64,000 nucleotides of DNA, taken from Noviluteimonas caseinilytica. Lineage in GTDB: Bacteria; Pseudomonadota; Gammaproteobacteria; Xanthomonadales; Xanthomonadaceae. The notes under the pieces were generated by a model. That model had not been told where the DNA came from. It made no database searches and saw nothing but the letters and a program-made list of their open reading frames with translations. Of this stretch, positions 27,156-34,938 are shown piece after piece. The translations under genes were made by a program, and so were the position numbers. Positions within the stretch are counted from its first letter, which is position 1. Each line of letters starts with the position of its first letter. The stretch spans positions 3,100,001 to 3,164,000 of the forward strand of contig NZ_AP024545.1 of assembly GCF_018406605.1 (NCBI RefSeq), read 5' to 3'.

Positions 27156-28492
27156 GCGAACGAACGCACCGAACGACCGCGGCCGATGCCGTAGTACGCC
27201 AGGCCCGCGTTTTCGACTTCGGCCGGCTCGTACAGGTTGCGGCCGTCGAAGACCACCTTGTCGGCGAGCGTGGCGGCGAGCTTGCCGAAATCCGGGCTGC
27301 GGAACTGCTTCCACTCGGTGACCACCACCAGCGCATCGGCGCCGCGCAGCGCTTCGCCGGCGGAACCGCACAGGGTGAGATCGTCGCGCTCGCCGAAGAT
27401 GCGCTGCGCTTCGTGCGTGGCTTCCGGATCGTAGGCCTGCACGCGCGCACCGGCTTCCCACAACTGCGCGAGCAGCGTGCGGCTGGAAGCGGCGCGCATG
27501 TCGTCGGTGTTGGGCTTGAACGCCAGGCCCCACACCGCGACGGTCTTGCCGCGCACGTCGCCGTAGTGGCGCGTCATCAGTTCGAACAGGTGGCCCTTCT
27601 GCGCCGCGTTCACCGCTTCCACCGCGTCGAGCAGGCGCGGGTTGCAGCCGGACTGCTGCGCGGTCCAGGCCAGCGCCTGCACGTCCTTCGGGAAGCACGA
27701 GCCGCCGTAGCCGGCGCCGGGATAGATGAAGTGCCAGCCGATGCGCGGATCCGAACCGATGCCCTGGCGCACGGCTTCGATGTCGGCGCCCACTTGCTCG
27801 GCGATGTTGGCGATCTCGTTCATGAAGGAGATCTTCGTCGCGAGCATCGCGTTGGCGGCGTACTTGGTGAGTTCGGCCGAACGCACGTCCATCGACACGA
27901 TGCGTTCGTGGTTGCGGTTGAACGGCGCGTACAGGCGCTTGAGTTTTTCCAGCGCGGCCGGGCTGTCGGTGCCGATCACGATGCGGTCGGGACGCATGCA
28001 GTCGTTGACCGCGTCGCCTTCCTTGAGGAATTCGGGGTTGCTGACGACGTCGAACACGAGCGTCGTGCGGCGGTTCTGCAGTTCGCCGGCGATGGCGGCG
28101 CGCACCTTGTCGGCGGTGCCGACGGGCACGGTGGACTTGTTGACCACCACGGCCGCGCGCTGCAGGTGCTGGCCGATGGTGCGGGCCACGGCGAGGACGT
28201 ACTTGAGGTCGGCGCTGCCGTCTTCGTCGGGCGGCGTGCCCACGGCGATGAACACCACGTCGCCGTGTTCGATCGCGCTGGCGGCGTCGGTGGTGAAGTG
28301 CAGGCGGCCGGCGGCGTGGTTGGCCTTGACCATCGGCTCCAGGCCCGGCTCGTAGATCGGGATGACGCCGTTGTTGAGGCCTTCCACCTTGGCGGTGTCG
28401 ATGTCGACGCAGACCACGTCGTGGCCCACCTCGGCCAGGCAAGTACCGGTGACGAGCCCGACGTAGCCGGTGCCGAAGATCGTGACGCGCAT
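27152..28492 (-). CDS. ugd: UDP-glucose 6-dehydrogenase
   Basis: It oxidises UDP-glucose to UDP-glucuronate with two NAD, supplying exopolysaccharide or lipopolysaccharide sugars. The protein has 446 residues. The N-terminal Rossmann motif is GTGYVGLVTG; NKSTVPVGTADK and NPEFLKEGDA are family motifs; GYGGSCFPKD carries the catalytic cysteine C266; WGLAFKPNTDDMR begins the C-terminal NAD-like domain. It lies downstream of two FKBP genes but is separated from them by a strong hairpin, so it likely has its own promoter, and it is coupled to slyX. Confidence 0.95.
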   Translation of the reverse strand: MRVTIFGTGYVGLVTGTCLAEVGHDVVCVDIDTAKVEGLNNGVIPIYEPGLEPMVKANHAAGRLHFTTDAASAIEHGDVVFIAVGTPPDEDGSADLKYVLAVARTIGQHLQRAAVVVNKSTVPVGTADKVRAAIAGELQNRRTTLVFDVVSNPEFLKEGDAVNDCMRPDRIVIGTDSPAALEKLKRLYAPFNRNHERIVSMDVRSAELTKYAANAMLATKISFMNEIANIAEQVGADIEAVRQGIGSDPRIGWHFIYPGAGYGGSCFPKDVQALAWTAQQSGCNPRLLDAVEAVNAAQKGHLFELMTRHYGDVRGKTVAVWGLAFKPNTDDMRAASSRTLLAQLWEAGARVQAYDPEATHEAQRIFGERDDLTLCGSAGEALRGADALVVVTEWKQFRSPDFGKLAATLADKVVFDGRNLYEPAEVENAGLAYYGIGRGRSVRSFA

Positions 28493-28540
28493 GCGGAATC
28501 CTGATGAGCTTGGAAAGACGCAATGGTCGCAGCCAGAAAC

Positions 28541-28570
28541 GTCACGCCGTGGTGAAAACCACGGCGTGAC
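28541..28570 (-). terminator. 13-base-pair hairpin between fkpA-like gene and ugd
   Basis: A perfect stem (GTCACGCCGTGGT / ACCACGGCGTGAC) closes a GAAA loop (TTTC on the minus strand), 39 bases after the FKBP stop. A GTTTC run follows on the minus strand. It should end FKBP transcription before ugd. Confidence 0.7.
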
Positions 28571-28609
28571 CTGGTGCGGATCGGCGCGGAAGCGCGCCGC
28601 GTGGCGCGA

Positions 28610-29383
28610 TTACTTCGCCGGGTTCTTGACGATGTCGATCAGTTCGACGTCGAACACGAGCGTGGCGTTCGGCGGGATCGGGCCGCCCGGCGTGCCCTTG
28701 TCGCCGTAGCCCAGGTTGCCCGGGATCCACAGCTTGTACTTGCTGCCCACCGGCATCAGCTGCAGGCCTTCCTGCCAGCCCGGCACGACCTGGTTGAGCG
28801 GGAACACGACCGGCTGTCCGCGCTCGATGGAGCTGTCGAACGTCTTGCCGTCGAGCAGCTTGCCCGTGTAATGCACGCGCACCACGTCTTCGGGCTTGGG
28901 CTTCGGACCCTTGCCTTCGGTGACGACCTGGTACTGCAGGCCCGAGGCGGTGGTCTGCACGCCCGGCTTCTTCGCGTTCTCGGCGAGGAACTTCTGGCCG
29001 GATTCGAGGTTGGTCTTGGCCTCGGCCATCATCTTGGCGATCTGCTTGGCCTGCATCTTCTGGCCGAAGGTCTCGCCGACGTCGCGCGCCTGCTCTTCGG
29101 TCAGCAGCAGCTTCTCGCCCTTGAGCGAGCTCTTGATCGCCTTGGCGATCGTGTCGACGTCGATCTCGTCCTTCATCGGCTCCAGCTGCTTGGCGAGCGC
29201 CATGCCGACCATGTAGCTGACCTGGTCCTTCTCGGTCGGCAGGCCCGCGATCTTCGCGCCGCCAGCGGCGGTGGTGGCGGCGGCCGGCGCGGACGCGTCG
29301 GTCTTCTTGTCGGCGGGTTTGTTGCAGCCGGCGACCGCGATCACGGCGGCGGTCAGGGCGATGGCAAGGGCGTGGCGCTTCAT
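28610..29383 (-). CDS. FKBP-type peptidyl-prolyl isomerase, lipoprotein (FkpA/Mip-like)
   Basis: A 257-residue periplasmic folding helper. The signal sequence ends in the lipobox AVAGC with C20 as lipid site and asparagine next, consistent with outer-membrane sorting. Residues about 50-130 form the helical Mip/FkpA N-domain used for dimerisation (DQVSYMVGMALAKQLEPM); the C-terminal FKBP domain (about 147-253) has VRVHYTGKLLDGKTFDSS, VVPGWQEGLQLMPVG and GDKGTPGGPIPPNATLVFDVEL. It lies directly downstream of a second FKBP gene on the same strand, an apparent tandem duplication. Confidence 0.93.
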   Translation of the reverse strand: MKRHALAIALTAAVIAVAGCNKPADKKTDASAPAAATTAAGGAKIAGLPTEKDQVSYMVGMALAKQLEPMKDEIDVDTIAKAIKSSLKGEKLLLTEEQARDVGETFGQKMQAKQIAKMMAEAKTNLESGQKFLAENAKKPGVQTTASGLQYQVVTEGKGPKPKPEDVVRVHYTGKLLDGKTFDSSIERGQPVVFPLNQVVPGWQEGLQLMPVGSKYKLWIPGNLGYGDKGTPGGPIPPNATLVFDVELIDIVKNPAK

Positions 29384-29494
29384 CGGGAATGGCTCCAGGG
29401 ACTAAAGGAAAAGAAAGGCAGGCCCGCACTCTAGCGGCGCGGGGCTGAAGCCCGGGTTGGCGGCCGGGCCGGATGGATCATTCAAACGTGAGGC

Positions 29495-30451
29495 TCATTG
29501 CGCATCGACGCCGAGCAGCTCGACGTCGAACACGAGGGTGGCGTTCGGACCGATCGGGCCGCCCGGGGTTCCCTTCTCCCCGTAGGCGAGCTCGCCCGGG
29601 ATCCAGAAACGGTACTGCGCGCCCACCGGCATCATCGACAGGCCTTCGGTCCAGCCCGGGATCACCTGCGACAGCGCGAACTGCGCCGGCTGGCCGCCGT
29701 AGGAACTGTCGAACTCGGTGCCGTCGAGCAGCGTGCCGCGATAGTTGACGCGCACGCGGTCGGACGGCTTCGGACGCGGACCGGCGCCCTGGCGCAGCAC
29801 CATGTACTGCAGGCCCGACTTGGTGACGTACACGCCCTTCGTCGCCTTGTTCTTTTCGAGGAACGCGGCGCCCGCGGCCTTGTTTTCCTGTGCGATGGCC
29901 GTGGCCTGCGCTTCGATCTTCGCCTGCCCGCGCTTGGAGAACGCTTCGCCGACGACGCGCGCTTCGGCGTCCGTCATCAGCAGGTGGCCCTTCGCGAACG
30001 TGGTGCGCACGGCCTGCAGCAGCGTGGGCAGGTCGAATTCGTCCTTGAACGGTGCGAGCGAACGACCGACGTCGCTGCCGACGAGCAGGCCCACGTCTTC
30101 CTTCGAGACTTCCGGCAGCGGCTTGGTCGCGCCCGCGGGCTGGCCGTTGCGCGCGGTGATGCGCGCGAGCAGCGCCTGTCCGACCTGCTTCGCCTTTTCA
30201 TCGTCGAGCAGCATCTTGCCGCCGGCCAGGCCGTTGCGCACCGCGCGTTCGAACGCGGCCATGTCGATGTCCGGCGCGATCGGCGCCAGCGAATTGCCCC
30301 AGTCCATGCCGAGCATGTAGCCGATCTTGTCGCGCTCGGTGACCAGCGTGGCCTTGTCCGGGGTGGCTTTGTCCTGCGCTGCGGCAAGACCGGGGCCGGC
30401 GAGCGCGCCGAGCATGAGCAACGCGGCGACGCCGCGCAGGAAAACCTTCAT
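29495..30451 (-). CDS. FKBP-type peptidyl-prolyl isomerase with duplicated N-terminal domain
   Basis: A 318-residue exported isomerase. A signal peptide (to about residue 25, AAAQ) is followed by two copies of the Mip/FkpA N-domain: residues about 39-98 (DKIGYMLGMDWGNSLAPI) and about 116-175 (EDVGLLVGSDVGRSLAPF), then the FKBP domain (about 220-315; VRVNYRGTLLDGTEFDSS, VIPGWTEGLSMMPVG, GEKGTPGGPIGPNATLVFDVEL). No lipobox, so it is a soluble periplasmic protein. The ATG at 30451 is preferred over an open frame extending to 30511 because AGGAG lies 8 bases before it and the signal peptide begins there. The neighbour FKBP has only one N-domain. Confidence 0.92.
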   Translation of the reverse strand: MKVFLRGVAALLMLGALAGPGLAAAQDKATPDKATLVTERDKIGYMLGMDWGNSLAPIAPDIDMAAFERAVRNGLAGGKMLLDDEKAKQVGQALLARITARNGQPAGATKPLPEVSKEDVGLLVGSDVGRSLAPFKDEFDLPTLLQAVRTTFAKGHLLMTDAEARVVGEAFSKRGQAKIEAQATAIAQENKAAGAAFLEKNKATKGVYVTKSGLQYMVLRQGAGPRPKPSDRVRVNYRGTLLDGTEFDSSYGGQPAQFALSQVIPGWTEGLSMMPVGAQYRFWIPGELAYGEKGTPGGPIGPNATLVFDVELLGVDAQ

Positions 30452-30639
30452 CCGATGCACTCCTGGGGGAAACATGAGCCGGGGAAACGTGTGGGTCGGC
30501 AAGCCGCGCATTGTCGGGGCGCCCGCGGCGCGGCCGCAATCGCGCCCATGAACGCGGGCCCGTGAAAGCGCCGCAGTCTGCCACGGCTGCCGCCCAACCG
30601 GCCCCTCCCTTCTATGTCTTTAGTTGGGTCATCCGGTTG

Positions 30640-30667
30640 TTGACGATGGGAATGGTGGTGTTATAGT
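30640..30667 (+). promoter_or_regulatory. Sigma-70 promoter of the YtrA operon
   Basis: TTGACG (30640-30645) and TATAGT (30662-30667) are separated by 16 bases, close to the consensus in a very GC-rich background. The predicted start lies about 30 bases before the first gene. Confidence 0.8.
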
Positions 30668-30680
30668 TGCCTACAACACC
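30657..30680. promoter_or_regulatory. Operator GGTG-N16-CACC for the YtrA regulator
   Basis: The inverted repeat GGTGTTATAG-TTGC-CTACAACACC matches in 9 of 10 positions per arm and covers the -10 element of the operon promoter. The GGTG-N16-CACC layout is, from memory, that reported for the Xanthomonas YtrA regulator. Negative autoregulation follows naturally. Confidence 0.75.
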
Positions 30681-30705
30681 GAACACCCAGAGCAGGACGC
30701 CCACC

Positions 30706-31047
30706 ATGAACCGCAAGCTCCACAACACGGTCACCGCGCTCGCCGCCACCACCGGGCTGCTCGTCCTGAGCCTGATGGCCGCCGCGCCGGTCGCGCCGCT
30801 GGACGCCGCGAGCCTGGCGCCGGCGACGGCCTCCACCCGCGCGCCCACCGACGCCCAGATCGAACGCATCGTCGGCGCCGCCGCCGAAGCCGCCACCCTG
30901 GCCGTCATCGCCGCCGCCTTCGCCGAAAGCGACCAGCGCGCCACGATCGACACCACTTCGCCCGCGCCGGCCCCGGCGCGCAAGCACGCCTCGCGCGGTC
31001 GCCAGTCGGTCGCGATGCCCTTCTTCTCCTTCGCACCGCGAGGCTGA
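30706..31047 (+). CDS. Small exported protein, first gene of the YtrA operon, unknown
   Basis: A 113-residue protein that I do not recognise. It starts with a signal-like segment (MNRKLHNTVTALAATTGLLVLSLMAAAPV), is followed by an Ala/Pro/Thr-rich part and one helix (DAQIERIVGAAAEAATLAVIAAAF), and ends with a basic tail (ARKHASRGRQ). No cysteine is present. It lies directly behind the promoter/operator and 3 bases before the YtrA regulator gene, so it is made whenever the transporter is. A role as periplasmic partner of the ABC system is conceivable; there is no direct sequence support. Confidence 0.65.
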   Translation: MNRKLHNTVTALAATTGLLVLSLMAAAPVAPLDAASLAPATASTRAPTDAQIERIVGAAAEAATLAVIAAAFAESDQRATIDTTSPAPAPARKHASRGRQSVAMPFFSFAPRG

Positions 31048-31050
31048 CCA

Positions 31051-31425
31051 ATGACTGCCATCGAATGGAGCGACGGCGCTCCCATCTACCGCCAGCTGAA
31101 GGATCGCGTCGTCGCCATGTTGCTCGACGGGATCCTCAAGCCCGGCGACGCGCTGCCCTCGGTGCGCCAGGTGGCCGCCGAATACCAGCTCAATCCCATC
31201 ACCGTCTCGCGCGCCTACCAGGAGCTCGCGGACGAAGCCATCGTCGAAAAACGCAGGGGACTCGGCATGTACGTCACGGAAGGGGCTTCGGAAAAACTGC
31301 TCAGCAGCGAGCGCGATCGCTTCCTCAAGGAAGAGTGGCCGCTCGTGCTCGAACGCATCCAGCGACTGGGCCTTTCGCTCGATCGCCTGATGCAGAACGC
31401 TGCCGCCGCCGGAGGCCAGGCATGA
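31051..31425 (+). CDS. GntR-family transcriptional regulator, YtrA subfamily
   Basis: A 124-residue repressor-type protein. The winged helix fills residues about 8-77: GAPIYRQLKDRVVAMLLDGILKPGDALPSVRQVAAEYQLNPITVSRAYQEL is typical GntR, and GLGMYV closes the wing. The short helical C-terminus (about 45 residues, ERIQRLGLSLDRLM) without an effector domain marks the YtrA subfamily, which usually controls a linked ABC transporter. The stop overlaps the ATPase start (ATGA). It probably binds the inverted repeat over the operon promoter and is relieved by cell-envelope antibiotics, as known for relatives. Confidence 0.92.
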   Translation: MTAIEWSDGAPIYRQLKDRVVAMLLDGILKPGDALPSVRQVAAEYQLNPITVSRAYQELADEAIVEKRRGLGMYVTEGASEKLLSSERDRFLKEEWPLVLERIQRLGLSLDRLMQNAAAAGGQA

Positions 31426-32309
31426 ACGCGACCACCACCCAGGCCGCCGCGACCTCGGTCGTCAGCGCGCGCAACCTGCGCAAGGCCTACAAGAACAAGC
31501 TGGCGCTGGACGACACGGCGTTCGAGATCCCCGCCGGCCGCATCGTCGGCCTGATCGGCCCCAACGGCGCCGGCAAGACCACCGCGCTGAAGGCGATGCT
31601 CGGCCTGATCCCGTTCGAAGGCGACCTGCGCGTCCTCGGCCGCGACCCGCGCACCGAACGCGATGCGCTGATGAACGACGTGTGCTTCATCGCCGACGTC
31701 GCCGTGCTGCCGCGCTGGATCCGCGTGCGCGAAGCGATCGAGTTCGTGGCCGGCGTGCATCCGCGCTTCGACCGCGCCCGTTGCGAACGCTTCCTCGCCA
31801 ACACCCAGCTCAAGCCGGACATGAAAGTGCGCGAGATGTCCAAGGGCATGATCGTGCAGCTGCACCTGGCGCTGGTGATGGCCATCGACGCCAAGCTGCT
31901 CGTGCTCGACGAACCCACGCTCGGCCTGGACATCCTGTATCGCAAGCAGTTCTACCAGCGCCTGCTGGAGGACTACTTCGACGAGGACAAGACGATCGTG
32001 ATCACCACGCACCAGGTGGAGGAGATCGAACACATCCTCACCGACGTGATGTTCATCCGCGACGGCAAGATCGTGCTCACCGCGCCGATGGATGCCGTGG
32101 GCGAGCGCTACATCGAAGTGTTCGTCAACGCCGACCGCGCCGACGAAGCGCGCAGCCTGCGCCCGATCGACGAACGCAGCCTGCCGTTCGGCAAGGTCGT
32201 GATGCTGTTCGATGGCGTCGAGAAGCATCGCCTGTCGCACCTCGGCGAAACCCGCACCCCGGGCCTGGCCGACCTGTTCGTCGCCACCATGAAGGGAACC
32301 TACGCATGA
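31422..32309 (+). CDS. ABC transporter ATP-binding protein
   Basis: A 295-residue ATPase. Walker A is GPNGAGKT (46-53), the signature motif is the variant MSKGM, Walker B is LLVLDEPTLGLD, and the switch histidine is in ITTHQVEE. About 60 residues after the ATPase core may contact the membrane partner. It pairs with the next gene, which it overlaps by ATGA, and is controlled with the YtrA regulator. The likely role is export or removal of a membrane-active compound; the substrate is unknown. Confidence 0.93.
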   Translation: MNATTTQAAATSVVSARNLRKAYKNKLALDDTAFEIPAGRIVGLIGPNGAGKTTALKAMLGLIPFEGDLRVLGRDPRTERDALMNDVCFIADVAVLPRWIRVREAIEFVAGVHPRFDRARCERFLANTQLKPDMKVREMSKGMIVQLHLALVMAIDAKLLVLDEPTLGLDILYRKQFYQRLLEDYFDEDKTIVITTHQVEEIEHILTDVMFIRDGKIVLTAPMDAVGERYIEVFVNADRADEARSLRPIDERSLPFGKVVMLFDGVEKHRLSHLGETRTPGLADLFVATMKGTYA

Positions 32310-33349
32310 ACGCATCCACCTTTGATGGCGAACCGCGCCGCGTCCCCGTGGCCGCGCCCCATCCCACCCACAAGTTCAAGCTGATGCTCCGCCGCGAGTT
32401 CTGGGAGCACAAGGGCGGGTTCTTCTGGGCGCCGATCTGGGCCGGCGGCATCTCGGTCGTGCTCGCGCTGATGGCGCTCGTGGTCGGCGAAGTCGTCGCC
32501 CGCCGCGAACTGGCGCACGGCACCAAGTACACCGACCAGGGCATCCGCATCAACGGGCTCGACTTCGGCCAGCTCACCGACAAGATGACGCCGAGCGACC
32601 TGGAGAACTGGGGCAAGGCGGTCGACGCCTCGATGCTGGTCTCCTCGCTGTGGCCCTTCATCGTCCTGGGCTTCGTGGTGTTCTTCTACTGCCTCGGCGC
32701 GCTGTACGACGAGCGCAAGGATCGCAGCGTGCTGTTCTGGAAGTCGCTGCCGCTGTCGGATCGCGACACGGTGTTGTCGAAGGCCGCGAGCGCGCTGCTC
32801 GTCGCGCCGGTGATCGCCACGATCGTCTCGGTCCTGACGATGTTCGCCTTCGGCCTGGTCGTCACCCTGGTCATGCCGATGCACGGCCTCAACCCGCTCA
32901 CGATGTACTGGGGCGCGGGCCATGCGCTGCAGGTCGCAGGGCTGCTGATCGCCGCAATCCCGGTCTACGCGATGTGGGCGCTGCCGACCGTCGGCTGGCT
33001 GATGCTCTGCTCTGCCTGGGCGCGCTCCAAGCCCTTCCTGTGGGCGGTGATGATCCCCGTGTTCGCCGGCATCTTCGTGGCCTGGTTCGACGTGATGAAT
33101 GTCTTCAGCCTCGACACCGGCTGGTTCTGGCAGAACGTGGTGCTCCGCTCGCTGGGTTCGGTCTTCCCCGGCACGTGGATGACGGTGCAGAACCTGAATG
33201 TCGCTTCCCCGGATCACTTCGACGCGCTCTCGATGATCCAGCACATGTACTCGACGTTTGCCACGCCGCAGATGTGGGTCGGCGCGGCGATCGGCATCGC
33301 GATGATCTTCGGTGCGATCCGCCTGCGCCGCTGGCGCGACGACAACTGA
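32306..33349 (+). CDS. ABC transporter permease (ABC-2 type)
   Basis: A 347-residue inner-membrane protein with about six hydrophobic segments. A cytoplasmic start (HKFKLMLRREFWEHKGGFFWAP) is followed by the first membrane helix, an extracytoplasmic loop of about 70 residues, and five further helices ending in IGIAMIFGAIRLRRWR. YDERKDRSVLFWKSLPLSD is the coupling segment typical of ABC-2 exporters with YtrB-like ATPases. It is the last gene of the YtrA operon; an intrinsic terminator follows 37 bases after the stop. Confidence 0.9.
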   Translation: MNASTFDGEPRRVPVAAPHPTHKFKLMLRREFWEHKGGFFWAPIWAGGISVVLALMALVVGEVVARRELAHGTKYTDQGIRINGLDFGQLTDKMTPSDLENWGKAVDASMLVSSLWPFIVLGFVVFFYCLGALYDERKDRSVLFWKSLPLSDRDTVLSKAASALLVAPVIATIVSVLTMFAFGLVVTLVMPMHGLNPLTMYWGAGHALQVAGLLIAAIPVYAMWALPTVGWLMLCSAWARSKPFLWAVMIPVFAGIFVAWFDVMNVFSLDTGWFWQNVVLRSLGSVFPGTWMTVQNLNVASPDHFDALSMIQHMYSTFATPQMWVGAAIGIAMIFGAIRLRRWRDDN

Positions 33350-33386
33350 TCCGCAACACACAAGCACTGCGTAACACCCCCCACTG

Positions 33387-33416
33387 CCCCGGCCTTCAAA
33401 CGCCGGGGCTTTTTTT
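33387..33416 (+). terminator. Intrinsic terminator of the YtrA operon
   Basis: CCCCGGC / GCCGGGG forms a 7-base-pair stem with an 8-base loop followed by C and seven T, a textbook rho-independent terminator and the clearest in the window. It ends 6 bases before the stop of the converging fumC gene. Confidence 0.92.
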
Positions 33417-33422
33417 GCCTCG

Positions 33423-34853
33423 CTATCCGCCGCCGCCGCCACCGCCTTCGCGGATGCCGCCCTTCGTCAGGGCTTCGGGATCCAGCAGCTTGCGCAGCTT
33501 CGCTTCCGGCAGGCCGCTCATCTCCAGCGCCACGTCGAGCACCGCGCGCTTTTCCTTGTACGCACGCTTGGCGATCGCCGCCGCGCGCTCGTAGCCGATG
33601 ATCGGGTTGAGCGCGGTGACCAGGATCGGATTGCGCGCGAGCGCTTCGGCGACCTTGTCCTGGCGCACGACCAGGCCCGCGATCGCGGTATCGGCGAGCA
33701 GGCGCATCACGTGCGAAAGCAGCGCGATGCCGTCGAGCAGGTTCGCCGCGATCAGCGGCAGCATCACGTTGAGCTGGAAGTTGCCGGACGCACCGGCCAC
33801 CGTGATCGTGGCGTGGTAGCCCATCACCTGCGCGCACACCATGCACGTGGCTTCCGGGATCACCGGATTCACCTTGCCCGGCATGATCGAGCTGCCTGGC
33901 TGCAATGCCGGCAATTCGATTTCGCCCAGGCCCGCGAGCGGACCGGCGTTCATCCAGCGCAGGTCGTTGGCGATCTTCATCAGCGCGACCGCGAGCGCAT
34001 TGAGCTGGCCCGACAGTTCCACCGCATCGTCCTGCGAGGCGATGCCTTCGAACTTGTCCGGCGCCGCATCGAAGCGCGTCTTCGCCAGCGTCGTCAGCGC
34101 TTGCGCCATCTTCTTCGCGAAGCGCGCATCGGCGTTGATGCCCGTGCCGATCGCGGTGCCGCCGATGGGCAGCCGGCGCAAACGCTTGCCGGCATCCTCG
34201 AAACGCCCGCGCGCGGAGTCGAGCTGCGCGGCCCACGCGCCGAATTCCTGCGCGAACGTCAGCGGCATCGCATCCATCAGGTGCGTGCGGCCGGTCTTGG
34301 TGACCTTCGTCAGCCCGCGTGCCTTGCGTTCGATCGTGCGTTGCAGGTGCAGCAACGCGGGCAACAGGTCTTCGACGACGGCAAGCTGCGCGGAGACGCG
34401 GATGGCCGTGGGAATGACGTCGTTGGAACTCTGCCCCAGGTTGACGTCGTCGTTGGGATGCACCTTCTGCCCGGTCTTCGACGCGAGCGCGGCAATGACC
34501 TCGTTGGCGTTCATGTTGCTCGAGGTGCCCGAACCGGTCTGGAACACATCGATCGGGAAGTGCGCGTCGTGCGCACCGCCGGCCACGCTGAGCGCGGCGG
34601 TGCGGATCGCGACCGCGCGCCGCTTCGGCAACAGGCCGAGGCCGGCGTTGACGTCCGCCGCCGCGGCCTTCACCAGCCCCAGCGCGCGGATGAAACCGCG
34701 CGGCATGGGCCGGCCGGAGATCGGGAAGTTCTGCACCGCGCGCTGCGTCTGCGCGCCCCACAACGCCTCGGCGGGGACGCGCAGTTCGCCCATGCTGTCG
34801 TGTTCGATGCGCTCGCCGGACTGGGTCGAGCGCGGGGGGGATCGCTTCGCCAT
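33423..34853 (-). CDS. fumC: Fumarate hydratase, class II
   Basis: A TCA-cycle enzyme that interconverts fumarate and malate without an iron-sulfur cluster. It has 476 residues. Motifs: TGSGTSSNMNANEV, KVHPNDDVNLGQSSND, TGRTHLMDAMPLTFAQE, and the superfamily signature GSSIMPGKVNP with the catalytic serine. THLMDA favours fumarase over aspartase. Odd: the C-terminus ends in seven glycines encoded by a GCC-type triplet run just before the stop. The ATG at 34853 (MAKRSPPRS) is chosen over a longer open frame that runs back through the purB start region. It is divergent from purB. Confidence 0.93.
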   Translation of the reverse strand: MAKRSPPRSTQSGERIEHDSMGELRVPAEALWGAQTQRAVQNFPISGRPMPRGFIRALGLVKAAAADVNAGLGLLPKRRAVAIRTAALSVAGGAHDAHFPIDVFQTGSGTSSNMNANEVIAALASKTGQKVHPNDDVNLGQSSNDVIPTAIRVSAQLAVVEDLLPALLHLQRTIERKARGLTKVTKTGRTHLMDAMPLTFAQEFGAWAAQLDSARGRFEDAGKRLRRLPIGGTAIGTGINADARFAKKMAQALTTLAKTRFDAAPDKFEGIASQDDAVELSGQLNALAVALMKIANDLRWMNAGPLAGLGEIELPALQPGSSIMPGKVNPVIPEATCMVCAQVMGYHATITVAGASGNFQLNVMLPLIAANLLDGIALLSHVMRLLADTAIAGLVVRQDKVAEALARNPILVTALNPIIGYERAAAIAKRAYKEKRAVLDVALEMSGLPEAKLRKLLDPEALTKGGIREGGGGGGG

Positions 34854-34938
34854 CGGTGCCTCCTCGCGTGAGGACCGGAGGATACGCCCGCATGCGTTTA
34901 AACTTGCGCGCTCCCTCGACCGTCCCCGGCCTCCCGCG

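Noticed and set aside
29384..29494. Terminator between the two FKBP genes
   Set aside because: Only short GC stems such as GGGCT-GA-AGCCC with a two-base loop are present; not convincing.
30452..30705. tRNA or small RNA gene in the longest gap
   Set aside because: No cloverleaf or CCA-ended structure was seen; only the YtrA promoter/operator and the FKBP ribosome site are identifiable.
33423..34853. Aspartase instead of fumarase
   Set aside because: The motif TGRTHLMDAMPLTF favours class II fumarase; aspartases carry a different segment here.
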